DNA of 64,000 nt from Bryopsis sp. KO-2023 (taxonomy: Eukaryota > Chlorophyta > Ulvophyceae > Bryopsidales > Bryopsidaceae). This document shows, one piece after another, positions 12,883 through 23,340 of this stretch (its first letter is position 1; each line of letters starts with the position of its first letter). Location of the stretch: positions 3,410,001-3,474,000 of the forward strand of contig BSYQ01000010.1 of NCBI GenBank assembly GCA_030272585.1. Reading direction: 5' to 3'. The translations under genes and the position numbers were made by a program. The notes below the pieces were generated by a model. It was not told the origin of the DNA. It was given only the letters and a program-made list of their open reading frames with translations, and did no database searches.

Positions 12883-13679
12883 CAGATTTTTTCTAGACAA
12901 CCTTAGAATCTGAGTCTGTGCAATTTCCTATCCTCTGCTGGTGTTCTGTACTCAGTTCCAACTTTTCTTGGCTGCTGGAGTCACAGCCCCAAGATTCCTC
13001 AACTTAATGGTGGCAGTGAAACGAATGCTGTGACCCCTGTTTCATTTCCATTACAGGGCTGTATATTTCTTCATTTCACAAAGCTGCCCAGCACTGGACT
13101 TCATCCACAACACCACCTTCACATATTTTCTTAAACACGTATATATATCTTCCTTTTGCCTGGCTGTCTGGCCCAGGGATTTATTTATGGAAAATGTGTG
13201 TTTTGGAAAGCCCTGCAGTTCGCATTTCCTGTTAGTGGTTGAGAATGGGCAGCACATGTATACATATATATATCAGGATGGGTGCTGCTGGATTCTCTGT
13301 TGTGGTCAGATCAACATCCCCATGCAAGTGTTCTTTTTTCCAACACAAAATATCTCTGTATACATACAGTAGGTGAAACAGTAACAGTAGGCCGGGTTCA
13401 GTGTTGCTAGTGTCTGGATTAGAAGAAAAAGATAAGTTGAGCAAAAACAAACAAAGGAGGCAAAAACGATTTTTGCTTTTGCTTTTGCTTGTTTTTTTTT
13501 CATGTTGTTGTGAACAACACAAAAATTGCCGACCAACTTGGAGGGATCTTTTGTTGGAGTTGTAGCATTTCATAAGTTATGACGACTAAGGGATTCGAAC
13601 CCCTATCAACGTCCCGTCGACGAGTCGCTGATTATTTTGAAAAAAGAAAATTCCCTAATAAGAACGGCAAAGACTTATG
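12883..13679. other. Region without a clear gene; a tRNA-like fragment at its right end
   Basis: No coding region is supported. On the minus strand around 13636-13580 there is a T-arm-like segment, GGGGTTCGAATCCC, followed by TTAGTCGTCA, which resembles the 3' end of a serine tRNA. No matching 5' half (GACGACT, D-arm) is found within about 90 bases upstream, so it looks like a relic or a chance B box. Confidence 0.3.
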
Positions 13680-14015
13680 TTCCTAATTTTATTTTTTTTT
13701 TCCTTCTTCTTCTTCATTTTTTTTCACGTTTTCTTTTTATAATCATTTTTTTTGTAACCCAAGAAAATACCCTTATATTGATCAACCCTTGAAGTTTTTG
13801 GTATCTTTTCGCTTTTTTTTTATTTCTTATCGAGACTTAAAATCCCTTATATTAAATCCTTTTTTTTTTCCTTTTTTCCTTTTTTTTTATCGAGAGTTAA
13901 AATCCGTTATATTAAATCCTTTTTTTTTTCCTTTTTTTTTTTCGAGAGTTAAAAGCCCTTATATTAAATCTTTTCTCTTTTTTTTTCCTTTTTTTCATCG
14001 AGAGTTAAAAGCCCT
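13680..14015. repeat. T-rich minisatellite, block 1
   Basis: Units of about 50-60 bp have a conserved core of the type CGAGAGTTAAAA(G/T)CCC followed by TTATATTAAATCC, separated by pyrimidine-rich filler of 15-25 bases. About four units lie here. The gypsy element inserted within the CCCTTATATT part of one core, and the array resumes at 21414. Confidence 0.85.
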
Positions 14016-14342
14016 TGTTGGACCGGGTAGAACACAAGTACTGAAAGACAGACATAAGAGCGTCACATCAACAAATCCACACAACGGACACTCATTTCTA
14101 ATGAAAGTACTACCACACGATTTGACTCTGAGAGCGATGTCAAATGTGTTGAATCGACTGGTCAGTGCGGGTGAGAGGCCCCATGGCAGTAGGGGTTTTA
14201 CGTTAGAAGTACGAGGTATGAGTCAGTGGAGGAAGTGTGAGAGTTGAGTGAGTCGGGAAGGAAAGTCTGTGAACGGGAGTTGGGGGTTGTCTTTTTGTTG
14301 TAAGACTTTTTTTGCGGAAGGCTCGTTCTTCCAGTAACAACA
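14016..14342 (+). repeat. 5' LTR of the gypsy element
   Basis: This matches 21087-21413 throughout, including an internal stretch with CACACGATTTGACTCTGAG. The termini TGTTG and CAACA are inverted. The final CA overlaps the ATG of gag (14342-14344). Confidence 0.95.
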
Positions 14343-15472
14343 TGGTTTCGGAGCGAACAGGGTGGATCCTGGCCTTTGGGGGCTTGGCTCTACTAGCCGG
14401 TATGTCGCTGCTGCTACAGCGACCACCGACGATATCAGATCAAAATGCGGCGCCGGCAACACCAGCCGGAAGGGCGCCAGCAACGTATTCCCCATCACCT
14501 CCTCCATTCTCTACGCCTCACACGCCCAGAACGTCTCCACACGAGCTCTGGCAGAGGCTGATGTGGTCGATCAGACATCGACACTCACATCGTGCCCTAC
14601 CCTCCCCTTCACCGAACCCCGCTGCTGCGTGGGACACCCTGGAGCTTGTGCAGCTCGCAGACAGGATGCACAAGCTCTGGGGTGTCCTGCGGGGATCCAA
14701 CGCCAACCTGGTCGGAGCAGGAATCGCCTCCTCGCTTCTGCTGGGGTACCTACTGAAGTTCCTCGACAAAGGTTCTGCATGGTTACGGCGGCGTAGAACA
14801 GAGAAGGCGATGAGAAGGGAAGTCCTGGAGCTCGGGAGTGCGGCGCCTGCGGCTTCAGTTTCGACGGAGGGATCAGCTACGTTGGACAGACTTCGGCGGC
14901 TGCAACAAATGGAGGAGGAGACAGAGTTGGAGTTCTTGCAGCGGTTTTTCCTGATGTTCTTAAACACGGGACAAGCGGCGGAGGTGGAAGAGGAGAAAAA
15001 CGCGGTCAAGCTACTCGTGGCCCGGTTACCGGGAAGGGTGTTGAGCCGCGTAGTGTTGGAAACAGAGTTCGAAAAACTGACCTTCAGCGGACTTCGGGAG
15101 CTTTTGGATCGAATGAAGAGGAGGACGGAATACAGGGAAGCAGTTCTCGCGGAAGTAAAGAAGGAGGAGGAGGGAAAGGCAGAAGTGAAAGTGGATGCTA
15201 AAGCAGAACCTAAGGTGGGGACGAAAGTTTTGGTGGCGGACAGGCCACCTACTCGGAGACGGGAGAGATTCCGTCCTGCCAGTTTTGCGGGCGGAAGGGG
15301 CACTGGGAAGCGCAGTGCCGGACGAAGAGGAGAGCGCAGGTGGCGAGTGTGGAAGAAGATGCTTTCGGCGAGCTGCTGGAGGCAATACAGCACGAGCAGC
15401 CGTCGTCGTCGTGCCATTCGGTCGCAGCAGGAACTCCCGCCGGAGATACGGTGCGAAAACAACTTCGGGTGA
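14342..15472 (+). CDS. gag: Gag-like protein of the gypsy element
   Basis: About 376 residues from the ATG at 14342, which straddles the LTR end and the primer-binding site. The N terminus has a hydrophobic run (ILAFGGLALLAGMSLLL), and a second (GAGIASSLLLGYLLKFL) lies near residue 135. Both could be membrane segments, which is unusual for Gag. The middle is charged and helical, with capsid-like composition. The CCHC zinc knuckle expected at the end of Gag is not in this frame. It lies in the pol frame at 15277-15318 (C-x2-C-x4-H-x4-C), so a frame change near 15216-15275 would be needed to make the usual product. No canonical slippery heptamer was seen. Confidence 0.75.
   Translation: MVSERTGWILAFGGLALLAGMSLLLQRPPTISDQNAAPATPAGRAPATYSPSPPPFSTPHTPRTSPHELWQRLMWSIRHRHSHRALPSPSPNPAAAWDTLELVQLADRMHKLWGVLRGSNANLVGAGIASSLLLGYLLKFLDKGSAWLRRRRTEKAMRREVLELGSAAPAASVSTEGSATLDRLRRLQQMEEETELEFLQRFFLMFLNTGQAAEVEEEKNAVKLLVARLPGRVLSRVVLETEFEKLTFSGLRELLDRMKRRTEYREAVLAEVKKEEEGKAEVKVDAKAEPKVGTKVLVADRPPTRRRERFRPASFAGGRGTGKRSAGRRGERRWRVWKKMLSASCWRQYSTSSRRRRAIRSQQELPPEIRCENNFG
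14343..14360 (+). promoter_or_regulatory. Primer-binding site of the gypsy element
   Basis: TGGTTTCGGAGCGAACAG starts directly after the LTR and begins with TGG, the complement of a tRNA CCA end. Its first 15 bases also occur in the primer-binding site of the non-autonomous LTR elements at 35873-35887 and 46060-46074, so both families probably use the same primer tRNA. Confidence 0.8.
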
Positions 15473-18400
15473 AACTCAGGCTGGAAGGAGAACAGGGAGG
15501 GAGTAACCACCTTTTCGAAGCGTTGGTCGACAGCGGAAGTGGATGCTCCATCATGCCATGGAAAGTATGTCAAAGGCACGGATGGGGAGTCGCTCCTCCG
15601 AAGGGAGTGCTAACGCTGACCGGGTTCAATGGAAGCAAGGAGAGCGTGCGAGGGACGGTGACGCTCGTCGTCAAAGTAGGACCGTGGGAGGGGAAGGAAG
15701 TATTTTTGGTTTCGGAAAACACATCCCAGATTATTCTGGGCGTCCCCCTCCTCGCACACCTTTCCCTCACCGTCGACTGCGCTCGCAACTGCCTCTGGGG
15801 CAAGAACGGAACGTCCATCCCTTGCCACGCAGTCATGAAGGTAGGGGAGGAGTCGGGAAAGTTAGGGCGGGGTGTGGTTCGAGTGCTGCAAGACCCCCTC
15901 ACGAAAAAAGGACGCAGGATTCGTTTAGTGGGGAAGGATGGGGAGTTTCGTTTACCCCTGGGTTCGTCGTTGGTTCTGGGACCCTACGCGATCAAAACGG
16001 TTGTTCTTCCTTTTCGAATTACTGGGCCTGGCCTGTTTTCGTTAATGGCCATAGGACAACCCCACAACCTCCTTCACTCTGTGACGACGAACTCCGACGG
16101 AAGAGTTCGACTCACGCTGTATAACGCCCAGTTGGAGGCGAGGATGCTTACTGCAAAACTGTGTTTGGTTAGCTTCAGGGTGGCTGAGGGAACGCCGGTG
16201 GTGATAGAGGAAGGAGGAGCAGAGGAGGAATGTGTCGAACAGGAGGAGGATGGTTTACTGCCCCATGGTTTGGATCTCAGAGAGAAGGAGGAAGTGGAAC
16301 CTGAGGAGGAGGGGTGTTTTGGGATTGAAAAGAAGGGAGATGGAGGATGTCAAACAGTTTCTTTTCCACCACAGGAAGTGAAATCTGAGGAGGGGGGGTG
16401 TTCTGGAATAGAAAAACAGGGAGATGGAGGATGTAAAAAGGTTTCTTTTCCACCACCAAAGAATGACTGTGGGTCACTGGAAGTGTTTGACAGAACCAGT
16501 GGTTCGAAGGGCAGTTGGGGCACAATGCAGTCGAATCAGGACTGTGATTCACAAACAGGCCAGCTTGCATATGTTGGACAGCAGTTGAGCCCAGAGGGGG
16601 ACAGTAGAGTACTATCGAATTCTGCCCAAAACAGGGATATACCGACCATCAGTTCCGACTCTGGAGAACAGCATCTCAGTTCAGGGGATGGGTGTGTGTT
16701 ACGGAGTTTAACAACACAGAACAGTGAGGCTGTAGCTACTGAGAATCCAACAAAAAGTGCAACACTGAGGAAGAGCCAGAGCACAGCCTCTCTCACAGCA
16801 CTGGATGTGAGTTCTGCTACGCACTATCCACTCAGGGACAGGATTGAGGGGAAGGACTCTGAGAATGAGGGGAGAACACAGACATCAAACACAGACTTTG
16901 AATGTCAGCCCAATAGTTCTAATGCTACTGGACAGTTCATCAGTTCAGATAGGGAGAAGGGAGAAAAGAATTTTGGCTTACACCCCAGCAGTTCAGAGGC
17001 TGTACATCACTTACCCAAGTCAGATACTCAGGGAAGGGTACAGCAGTCGAAATTCCACACACAGGAGGAGAATGTAGCTTCTGAGAGTCCTGCAAACAGT
17101 GCTACACTGGGGACAAGCCAGGGTACATTCTCCACCCCCCAGCAGGATCAATGGAGGGACTTACCAAGGGGGAGAGAGGGACGGACATGTGGGGAAGGCC
17201 AAGGCACCCAGAGTGTCCTCACACCTAACAACCTGACTGCACACAGCACTCTGCTGCAAGAAAGCAAAGCTGTAGCTATTGAGAGTCCTACAGACAGGGA
17301 AACATTGGGACAGAGCCAGAGTACAGTTCAGAGTTCACAAAAGGAAAAAGGGAGCTGCTCACCCAGGGGGGGGGTAGTCGGGGCAGTGGAACAAACACAC
17401 AATGAGGGACAGACTGTAACTACTGAGAGTCCCACTAACAGTGACATACTGGGGAAAAACCAGAGTTCAGTCTCTCACCTTCAAGAGGAAAAATTACTCT
17501 GCTCACCCAGGGGGGGGGTAGGGGGGACAGTGGAACAGGAGCACCTTGATCTCTGGAAGTACTGGGAAGCCCTCAGAGGGAAACCACCAGGCAGAAGTTT
17601 TAGCGAACACACTACATCCCCTTTCTCTCACCTGACGACGATTTGGGAGGAGGTGGCTGACGACCTTCTCGACAACACCACAGCAGTAGGGACAGGGGAA
17701 AGACTCTGGAACGGACATACTGCTACGGTGCAAACCACTCAGGAACAACCTGCCTGCACGTCGGAAACGCAGGCAGAGACGGAGGATACAGGCTCAGTGG
17801 AATACTGGCGACGCGAATTTCCGAACGTGATTCGTGACGACCTTAGCAGAGACGCAAAGGCGACTGCTGCTCCTCTTCGGGTTTGCCACAGGGAGGTGAA
17901 ATGGCGCGTTCCCTTCCACAGGATTCCGCTGCACAACACGGGGATACGGTACTACGCCACCGACGTCGCGCCTAAGGAGATTCGAAAACTGCTTACCTCG
18001 TTGCAGGGGCAAGGCGTCATTCGTCCACTGGGCGTCGGCGAGCGGGCCCTGTTCTCCCCCGTACTTTTCCTAAGGAAGCCGAATGGAAAGGTCCGTAAGA
18101 CGGTGGATTTTCGTCTGCTGAACTCGTACTCCGACGCCTGGAAGACGTCCCTGCTCCACGTTCGGGACGTGCTGAAGTCGATTCCACCGGAGTGGGATTA
18201 CTTCACCGTCCTGGACCTGGAGCAGGGCTTCTTCCAGGTGGACGTTTGCGACTCACTCCAGCCCCTCTTCGCGTTTGAAACCGGAGAGGGTGATTACACT
18301 TACCTCCGCCTCCCACAGGGATGGAACTGCTCGCCGGGGTTGTTTCACTCACGCATCAGGAGCTCGATCCACGGTTACCCAAGTCGTAACTTCGTGGACG

Positions 18401-20885
18401 ACATCATAATAGGCGGAGAAGGCGTCGAAGGCCATGACAGGAACCTGCGACGTGTTCTGACCAGGCTCGACGAAATGGGATTACGGATAAACAGGAAAAA
18501 AGCGGTCGTCAGACAAAAGGAGGTTACCTACTTGGGGTACACGGTCACGAAGGGGAGCTACGGCCTTCGACGCTACGTCGACGACCAAGTGCGTCAGTTG
18601 CCAGAAATGCGCGACGTCAGGGACGTCCGTCAATTCGTCGGCATGCTTAATGTTTGCAGGGGAGTTTGCCCGAATTTCCATAACATCATTCAACCTCTGC
18701 TGGAGCTTCCCAAGGGATCGAATCCGAAACTCATGCAACAGTTGGTGGCAGAAGCATGGAAATCCATACTGACTAATAATGTCAAGTTGGGTAATTCAGA
18801 TTCTGGAGAGTATAATCTGTTTACAGACTGGTCATCCTCTGGGTGGGGGTATGTTCTGTTCAGAGGCAGAGATAGGACTTGGGCCAAATTTTTGGTCCGA
18901 CTCCGGTCCGGTCCGGTTACGGTCGGGTTACGGTCACCGTACTACGGCCGTAACTCCGTACCGTAACCGGAGTAATATGTTGTTTTTACGGTACGGAACA
19001 GGTACGGTATAACTACGGTAGGCCCTAAATCACCGTGAAGTAGCGTGGTTCAGTGCTAAAGCGTTAGGCTGCAGTCAGTAGGGTCGCGGGTTCGAATCCC
19101 CCTGGGTTCCTTTGGAATCGCGGGACCCTGCGGGGGTCACTTTCTACGGTTTACGGTTGTTACGGCCGTTACGGTCGTTACGGTCCGGTACGGAGCGGTA
19201 CGGAGTGGTACGGTGCTACGGTTACGGCCGTAAAAGTACGATTTTCTGACGAAAATTGTACTCCGGTTACGGTCCGGTTACGGTGGTTACGGTCCGGTTA
19301 CGGTGACCGTAACCGTAAAGTCCTATCTCTGTTCAGAGGTACCCCCTCAGAGGGGTGTATCGTCAGCCTCAACAGTCGAAAGTGTGCGGATAAGGGAGGA
19401 GAAAAAGTCAGCTCCTATTTGGGGGAGCTTCAAGCTCTAATATGGGCATTGAAATCGGTTTCACAGGTGGTGGCTGGGGGTCAGCTAACCCTGCACACTG
19501 ATTCGAACTCAGCAGTGCAAAGGATTACGAAGTTAGCACCGAAAGAAGTCGTGGAGGACATCAGAGTGGTGCGTCTCTTGGCTTGGTTGGCAGAGAACTA
19601 TCCCTCCCCTGGAAGGTTGAGGGTTCAATTCCTGCCAGGGACATCTAACCCTTGGGCTGATCTCCTGTCAAGATGGTACAACAGGCCAACACAAACACAA
19701 GGGCAGGTGTGTGCACTTGAACCACAAGAGATGCAAATCAGTAAAAACACAAGCATGGAATCAGGAGGATCCAACAGAGCAACAGAACAGGTGCTGGAGC
19801 AGGCTGAGGCAGTGGACTCTAAAGAGAGTGATTCAGGAAGGTCTGGCATGTCAGGAAACACAGAGTTGGGACATGCATATACAGGAGGCTCAAGAGGAGA
19901 GGAGTTGGGCAAGATAGCGGAAGGGAAAGAGCTGAGCAGAGATCAGCTGGAACGGTTGCACAAGGAGGGACACTGGAGCCCACAAAAATTGCTATGGCTG
20001 TGTGCACAACATGGATGGAAGGCTAATAGAGGAGATCTGGAGGAAATTCAGAGGTACTGCCAGACCTGCCAGAGGGTAGCCCCTAAGAAGGAAAAAGAAC
20101 TTCTTAGGGGAGCTGGGCATCTAACCCACCCTGGTCAAACAGTGGGCATGGACATCATCGGTCCACTACCCTCTGGTAGGTCTGGCCACAATCATATAGT
20201 AGTGGTGGTGGACCACCTCTCTCGTGATTCGATGGTTTGGAAGACAAAGGAGGTGAAGGGGAAACAGGTCAGAGAGTGTTTAGGTGAGTGGATAGCGACT
20301 CATGGATCTCCAGACAACCTATTATGTGATGGAGCTGCCTACTTCCATTCGAAGGACATGAGAGCGTGGTACAAAGACAACCACATTCAGGTTTGGAGGA
20401 CACCCCCTTATCACCACAGAGCGAATGGAGTGGTGGAGAGGAGGAACAGAGCTCTGATTTCTAAAATCAGAGTACTGTTGTTGGATCATGGAGGGTATTG
20501 GGATGATTGGCTGCAGAAGGCCAACTGGATGGTCTGCAACATGGTGAATAGAACCACTGGATGGCCACCATGCAAAGTGTGGACACTATCAAGCAAGGAG
20601 TGGGATAGGATTCAACAGAGATTGAAGGAGAGCAGAGATAAGGTGAATGCACAGAAAAAATTGTCTGACTGGAATCATTTTCTGGGAGAGGAGGTCCTTT
20701 TATATGATTCAGCAAGGGCTGAAAAAAAGGATCAGAAATTCAGTGCAAGTTGGAAGGGACCATATAAAATAGTGGAACTGATTTCCCCCAGTCGAGTCAG
20801 GATTGAGGAAACCAATGGCAAACTCAGGAGGGGTAGGAAACCCTTCCTAGAAGTGCACAAATCACAGATCAGGCACTTCTTCTGA
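15340..20885 (+). CDS. pol: Pol polyprotein of the gypsy element (split by a MITE)
   Basis: From the ATG at 15340 the frame runs to the MITE at 18867 and, after removing the MITE plus one 8-bp duplicate, continues to 20885. In order: retropepsin (ALVDSGSGCS, residues 61-70), a long Ser/Thr/Glu/Gly-rich spacer (about residues 280-830), and RT with LRKPNGKVRKTVDFRLLN, FTVLDLEQGFFQ and FVDD near residue 1019. RNase H (LFTDWSSSGWG; then ELQALIWALK, TDSNSAV and WADLLSR past the MITE) follows. The integrase has an HHCC zinc site, catalytic Asp in GMDIIGPL, Asp in LLCDGAAYF and Glu in GVVERRNR, then a GPY/F module (WKGPYKIVELI). The frame is open upstream of the ATG through the zinc knuckle back to a TAA near 15213. 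All catalytic residues look intact; the gene is broken only by the MITE. Confidence 0.93.
18867..19331. mobile_element. hAT-type MITE with tRNA-like insert, copy 1
   Basis: A 465-bp element with terminal inverted repeats CAGAGATAGGACTT / AAGTCCTATCTCTG. It is flanked by a perfect 8-bp target duplication TTCAGAGG (18859-18866 and 19332-19339). The 8-bp duplication and CAGAG-type ends indicate the hAT superfamily. It has no coding capacity. The interior is built from GGTTACGG / CCGTAACC-type repeats on both sides of a tRNA-like segment. It splits the RNase H domain of the gypsy pol. Confidence 0.92.
19039..19110 (+). other. tRNA-like Pol III promoter segment inside MITE copy 1
   Basis: The A box TGGTTCAGTGC (19046-19056) and the perfect B box GGTTCGAATCC (19089-19099) are spaced as in a tRNA. 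Laid on the tRNA frame, the anticodon position reads GCA (Cys). The acceptor strands do not pair and the anticodon and T stems are imperfect, so it is a tRNA-derived, SINE-like promoter rather than a working tRNA. Confidence 0.7.
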
Positions 20886-21086
20886 GTAGAATGGTGGTGA
20901 TGAGAGAATAGGTAGGACCAGAAGACATATTAAACGGAGGAGAGAAGGTTTCTTTTCCATCCGGTGAGGGATGTTTTTTTTCTGATGAAACACAGTGTGG
21001 GAGAAGGCTACACTGGTGTGGAAGTGAGGATATTAGTTTCTTCTACCACGAGTAGAACTTTTTCGGAGGTTTGAGGCAGTGAAGCG

Positions 21087-21413
21087 TGTTGGACCGGGTA
21101 GAACACAAGTACTGAAAGACAGACATAAGAGCGTCACATCAACAAATCCACACAACGGACACTCATTTCTAATGAAAGTACTACCACACGATTTGACTCT
21201 GAGAGCGATGTCAAATGTGTTGAATCGACTGGTCAGTGCGGGTGAGAGGCCCCATGGCAGTAGGGGTTTTACGTTAGAAGTACGAGGTATGAGTCAGTGG
21301 AGGAAGTGTGAGAGTTGAGTGAGTCGGGAAGGAAAGTCTGTGAACGGGAGTTGGGGGTTGTCTTTTTGTTGTAAGACTTTTTTTGCGGAAGGCTCGTTCT
21401 TCCAGTAACAACA
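21087..21413 (+). repeat. 3' LTR of the gypsy element
   Basis: This matches the 5' LTR over 327 bp. The bases before it (GGAGGTTTGAGGCAGTGAAG) are purine-rich and may act as a weak polypurine tract. Confidence 0.95.
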
Positions 21414-21980
21414 CCCTTATATTGAATCTTTTCTCTTTTTTTTTCCTTTTTTTTATCGAGAGTTAAAATCCCTTAAATTAAATCCTTTCTTTTTTTTCTT
21501 TTTCCTTATTTCTTATCGAGAGTTAAAAGCCCTTATATTAAATCTTTTCTCTTTTTTTTTCCTTTTTTTTATCGAGAGTTAAAATCCCTTAAATTAAATC
21601 CTTTCTTTTTTTTCTTTTTCCTTATTTCTTATCGAGAGTTAAAAGCCCTTATATTAAATCTTTTCTCTTTTTTTTTTCCTTTTTTTTATCGAGAGTTAAA
21701 AGCCCCTATATTAAATCTTTTCTCTTTTTTTTCTTTTTCCTTACTTCTTATCGAGAGTTAAAAGCCCTTATATTAAATCTTTTCTCTTTTTTTTTTCCTT
21801 TCTTTTATCGAGAGTTAAAAGCCCTTATATTAAATCCTTTCTTTTTTTTCTTTTTCCCTATTTCTTATCGAGAGTTAAAATCCCTTATATTAAATCTTTT
21901 CTCTTTTTTTTTTCCTTTTTTTTATCGAGAGCTAAAAGCCCTTATATTAAATCCTTTCTTTTTTCCTGGCCGAGAGTTAT
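21414..21980. repeat. T-rich minisatellite, block 2
   Basis: Continuation of block 1, with about ten units of the CGAGAGTTAAAA-type core separated by T/C-rich filler. Pairs of units form a higher-order repeat of about 120 bp: the stretch from 21459 recurs near 21580. The first bases, CCCT, are the gypsy target duplicate. Confidence 0.85.
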
Positions 21981-22199
21981 AAAATCCCAAAAATTAGAAC
22001 TGGTCTCTTTTTTTTCTGATCAGAAGTTCGAGTCCATTAAAATAAAACTCTTTTTATTTCCCCCCCCCCCCCCTTTTTTTTTTTTGGAAATTCTCCACAC
22101 CAGAGATGAAATCCCTTAAGAGTCAGACGCCCTTCAATTGAAACTCACTTTCTCTTTACTTTTTTTCATGTCTCGATCGAAAGCAAAAAAAAGAGTCAA

Positions 22200-23340
22200 A
22201 CATTACAGGGGTTTCCTCAAATTTATATTTGGAAAAACAGGAGATAACTCACCTTCAGCTTCGATGCTCAGCCGTGCCACAGAAAATTATAAATAAACAG
22301 AAATAAGTTCATAGCAAGCTGAAAAAAAAATCCAGAAATTTCAAGCACATTTATTTTTGGAAAAAAAAGGATATAACTCACCTTCAGCTTCGATGCTCAG
22401 CCGTGCCACAGAAAATTATAAATAAAACAGAAATAAGTTCATAGCAAGTTGAAAAACAAATCCAGAAATTTCAAGCACATTTATTTTTGGAAAAAAAAGG
22501 ATATAACTCACCTTCAGCTTCGATGCTCAGCCGTGCCACAGAAAATTATAAATAAACAGAAATAAGTTCATAGCAAGTTGAAAAACAAATCCAGAAATTT
22601 CAAGCACATTTATTTTTGGAAAAAAAAGGATATAACTCACCTTCAGCTTCGATGCTCAGCCGTGCCACAGAAAATTATAAATAAAACAGAAATAAGTTCA
22701 TAGCAAGTTGAAAAACAAATCCAGAAATTTCAAGCACATTTATTTTTGGAAAAAAAAGGATATAACTCACCTTCAGCTTCGATGCTCAGCCGTGCCCAGA
22801 GATAGGACTTGGGCCGATTTTTTGGTCCGGCTCCGGTCCGGTCCGGTTACGGTCGGGTTACGGTCACCGTACTACGGCCGTAACTCCGTACCGTAACCGG
22901 AGTAATATGCTGTTTTTACGGTACGGAACAGGTACGGTATAGCTACGGCAGGCCCTAAATCATCGTGAAGTAGTGTGGTTCAGTGTTAAAGCGTTAGGTT
23001 GCAGTCTGTAGGGTCGCAGGTTCGAATCCCCCTGGGTTCTTTTGGAATCGCGGGACCCTGCGGGGGTCACTTTCTACGGTTTACGGTTGGTACGGCCGTT
23101 ACGGTCATTACGGTCCGGTACGGAGCGGTACGGAGCGGTACGGAGCTACGGTTACGGCCGTAAAAGTACGATTTTTCGACGAAAATTGTACTCCGGTTAC
23201 GGTCCGGTTACGGCGTTACGGTACGGTTACGGTGACCGTAACCGTAAAGTCCGATCACTGGCCGTGCCACAGAAAATTATAAATAAAACAAAAATAAGTT
23301 CATAGCAAGTTGAAAAAAAAATCCAGAAATTTCAGTTGTT
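22200..23340. repeat. 129/130-bp tandem repeat (interrupted by MITE copy 2)
   Basis: The motif AACTCACCTTCAGCTTCGAT recurs at 22246, 22375, 22505, 22634 and 22764, a period of 129-130. Units also share ATTATAAATAAA and TTCATAGCAAG. The fifth unit is cut by the MITE at 22797-23260 and resumes at 23261. The units are nearly identical, so amplification is recent. Confidence 0.9.
22797..23260. mobile_element. hAT-type MITE with tRNA-like insert, copy 2
   Basis: A 464-bp relative of copy 1 with the left end CAGAGATAGGACTT and a diverged right end (AAGTCCGATCACTG). A perfect 8-bp duplication GCCGTGCC flanks it (22789-22796 and 23261-23268). The uninterrupted site is seen in the neighbouring tandem units, which proves the insertion point. 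The A box (22976-22986) and perfect B box (23019-23029) are kept, while scattered substitutions distinguish the copies. Confidence 0.92.

Larger units (their letters stand above)
14016..21413 (+). mobile_element. Ty3/gypsy LTR retrotransposon (interrupted by a MITE)
   Basis: A full-length element of 7398 bp, or 6925 bp without the MITE and its target duplicate. Two 327-bp LTRs begin TGTTGG and end CAACA. A primer-binding site abuts the 5' LTR. Gene order is gag, protease, RT, RNase H, integrase, which defines Ty3/gypsy. The flanks share CCCT (14012-14015 and 21414-21417), a 4-bp target duplication taken from the minisatellite core. The LTRs look identical by eye, so the insertion is recent. 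The only evident lesion is the MITE in RNase H. Confidence 0.95.

Noticed and set aside
13580..13640. tRNA gene on the minus strand
   Set aside because: The T arm and a Ser-like 3' end are present, but there is no pairing 5' acceptor or D arm, in normal or permuted order, within the adjacent sequence.
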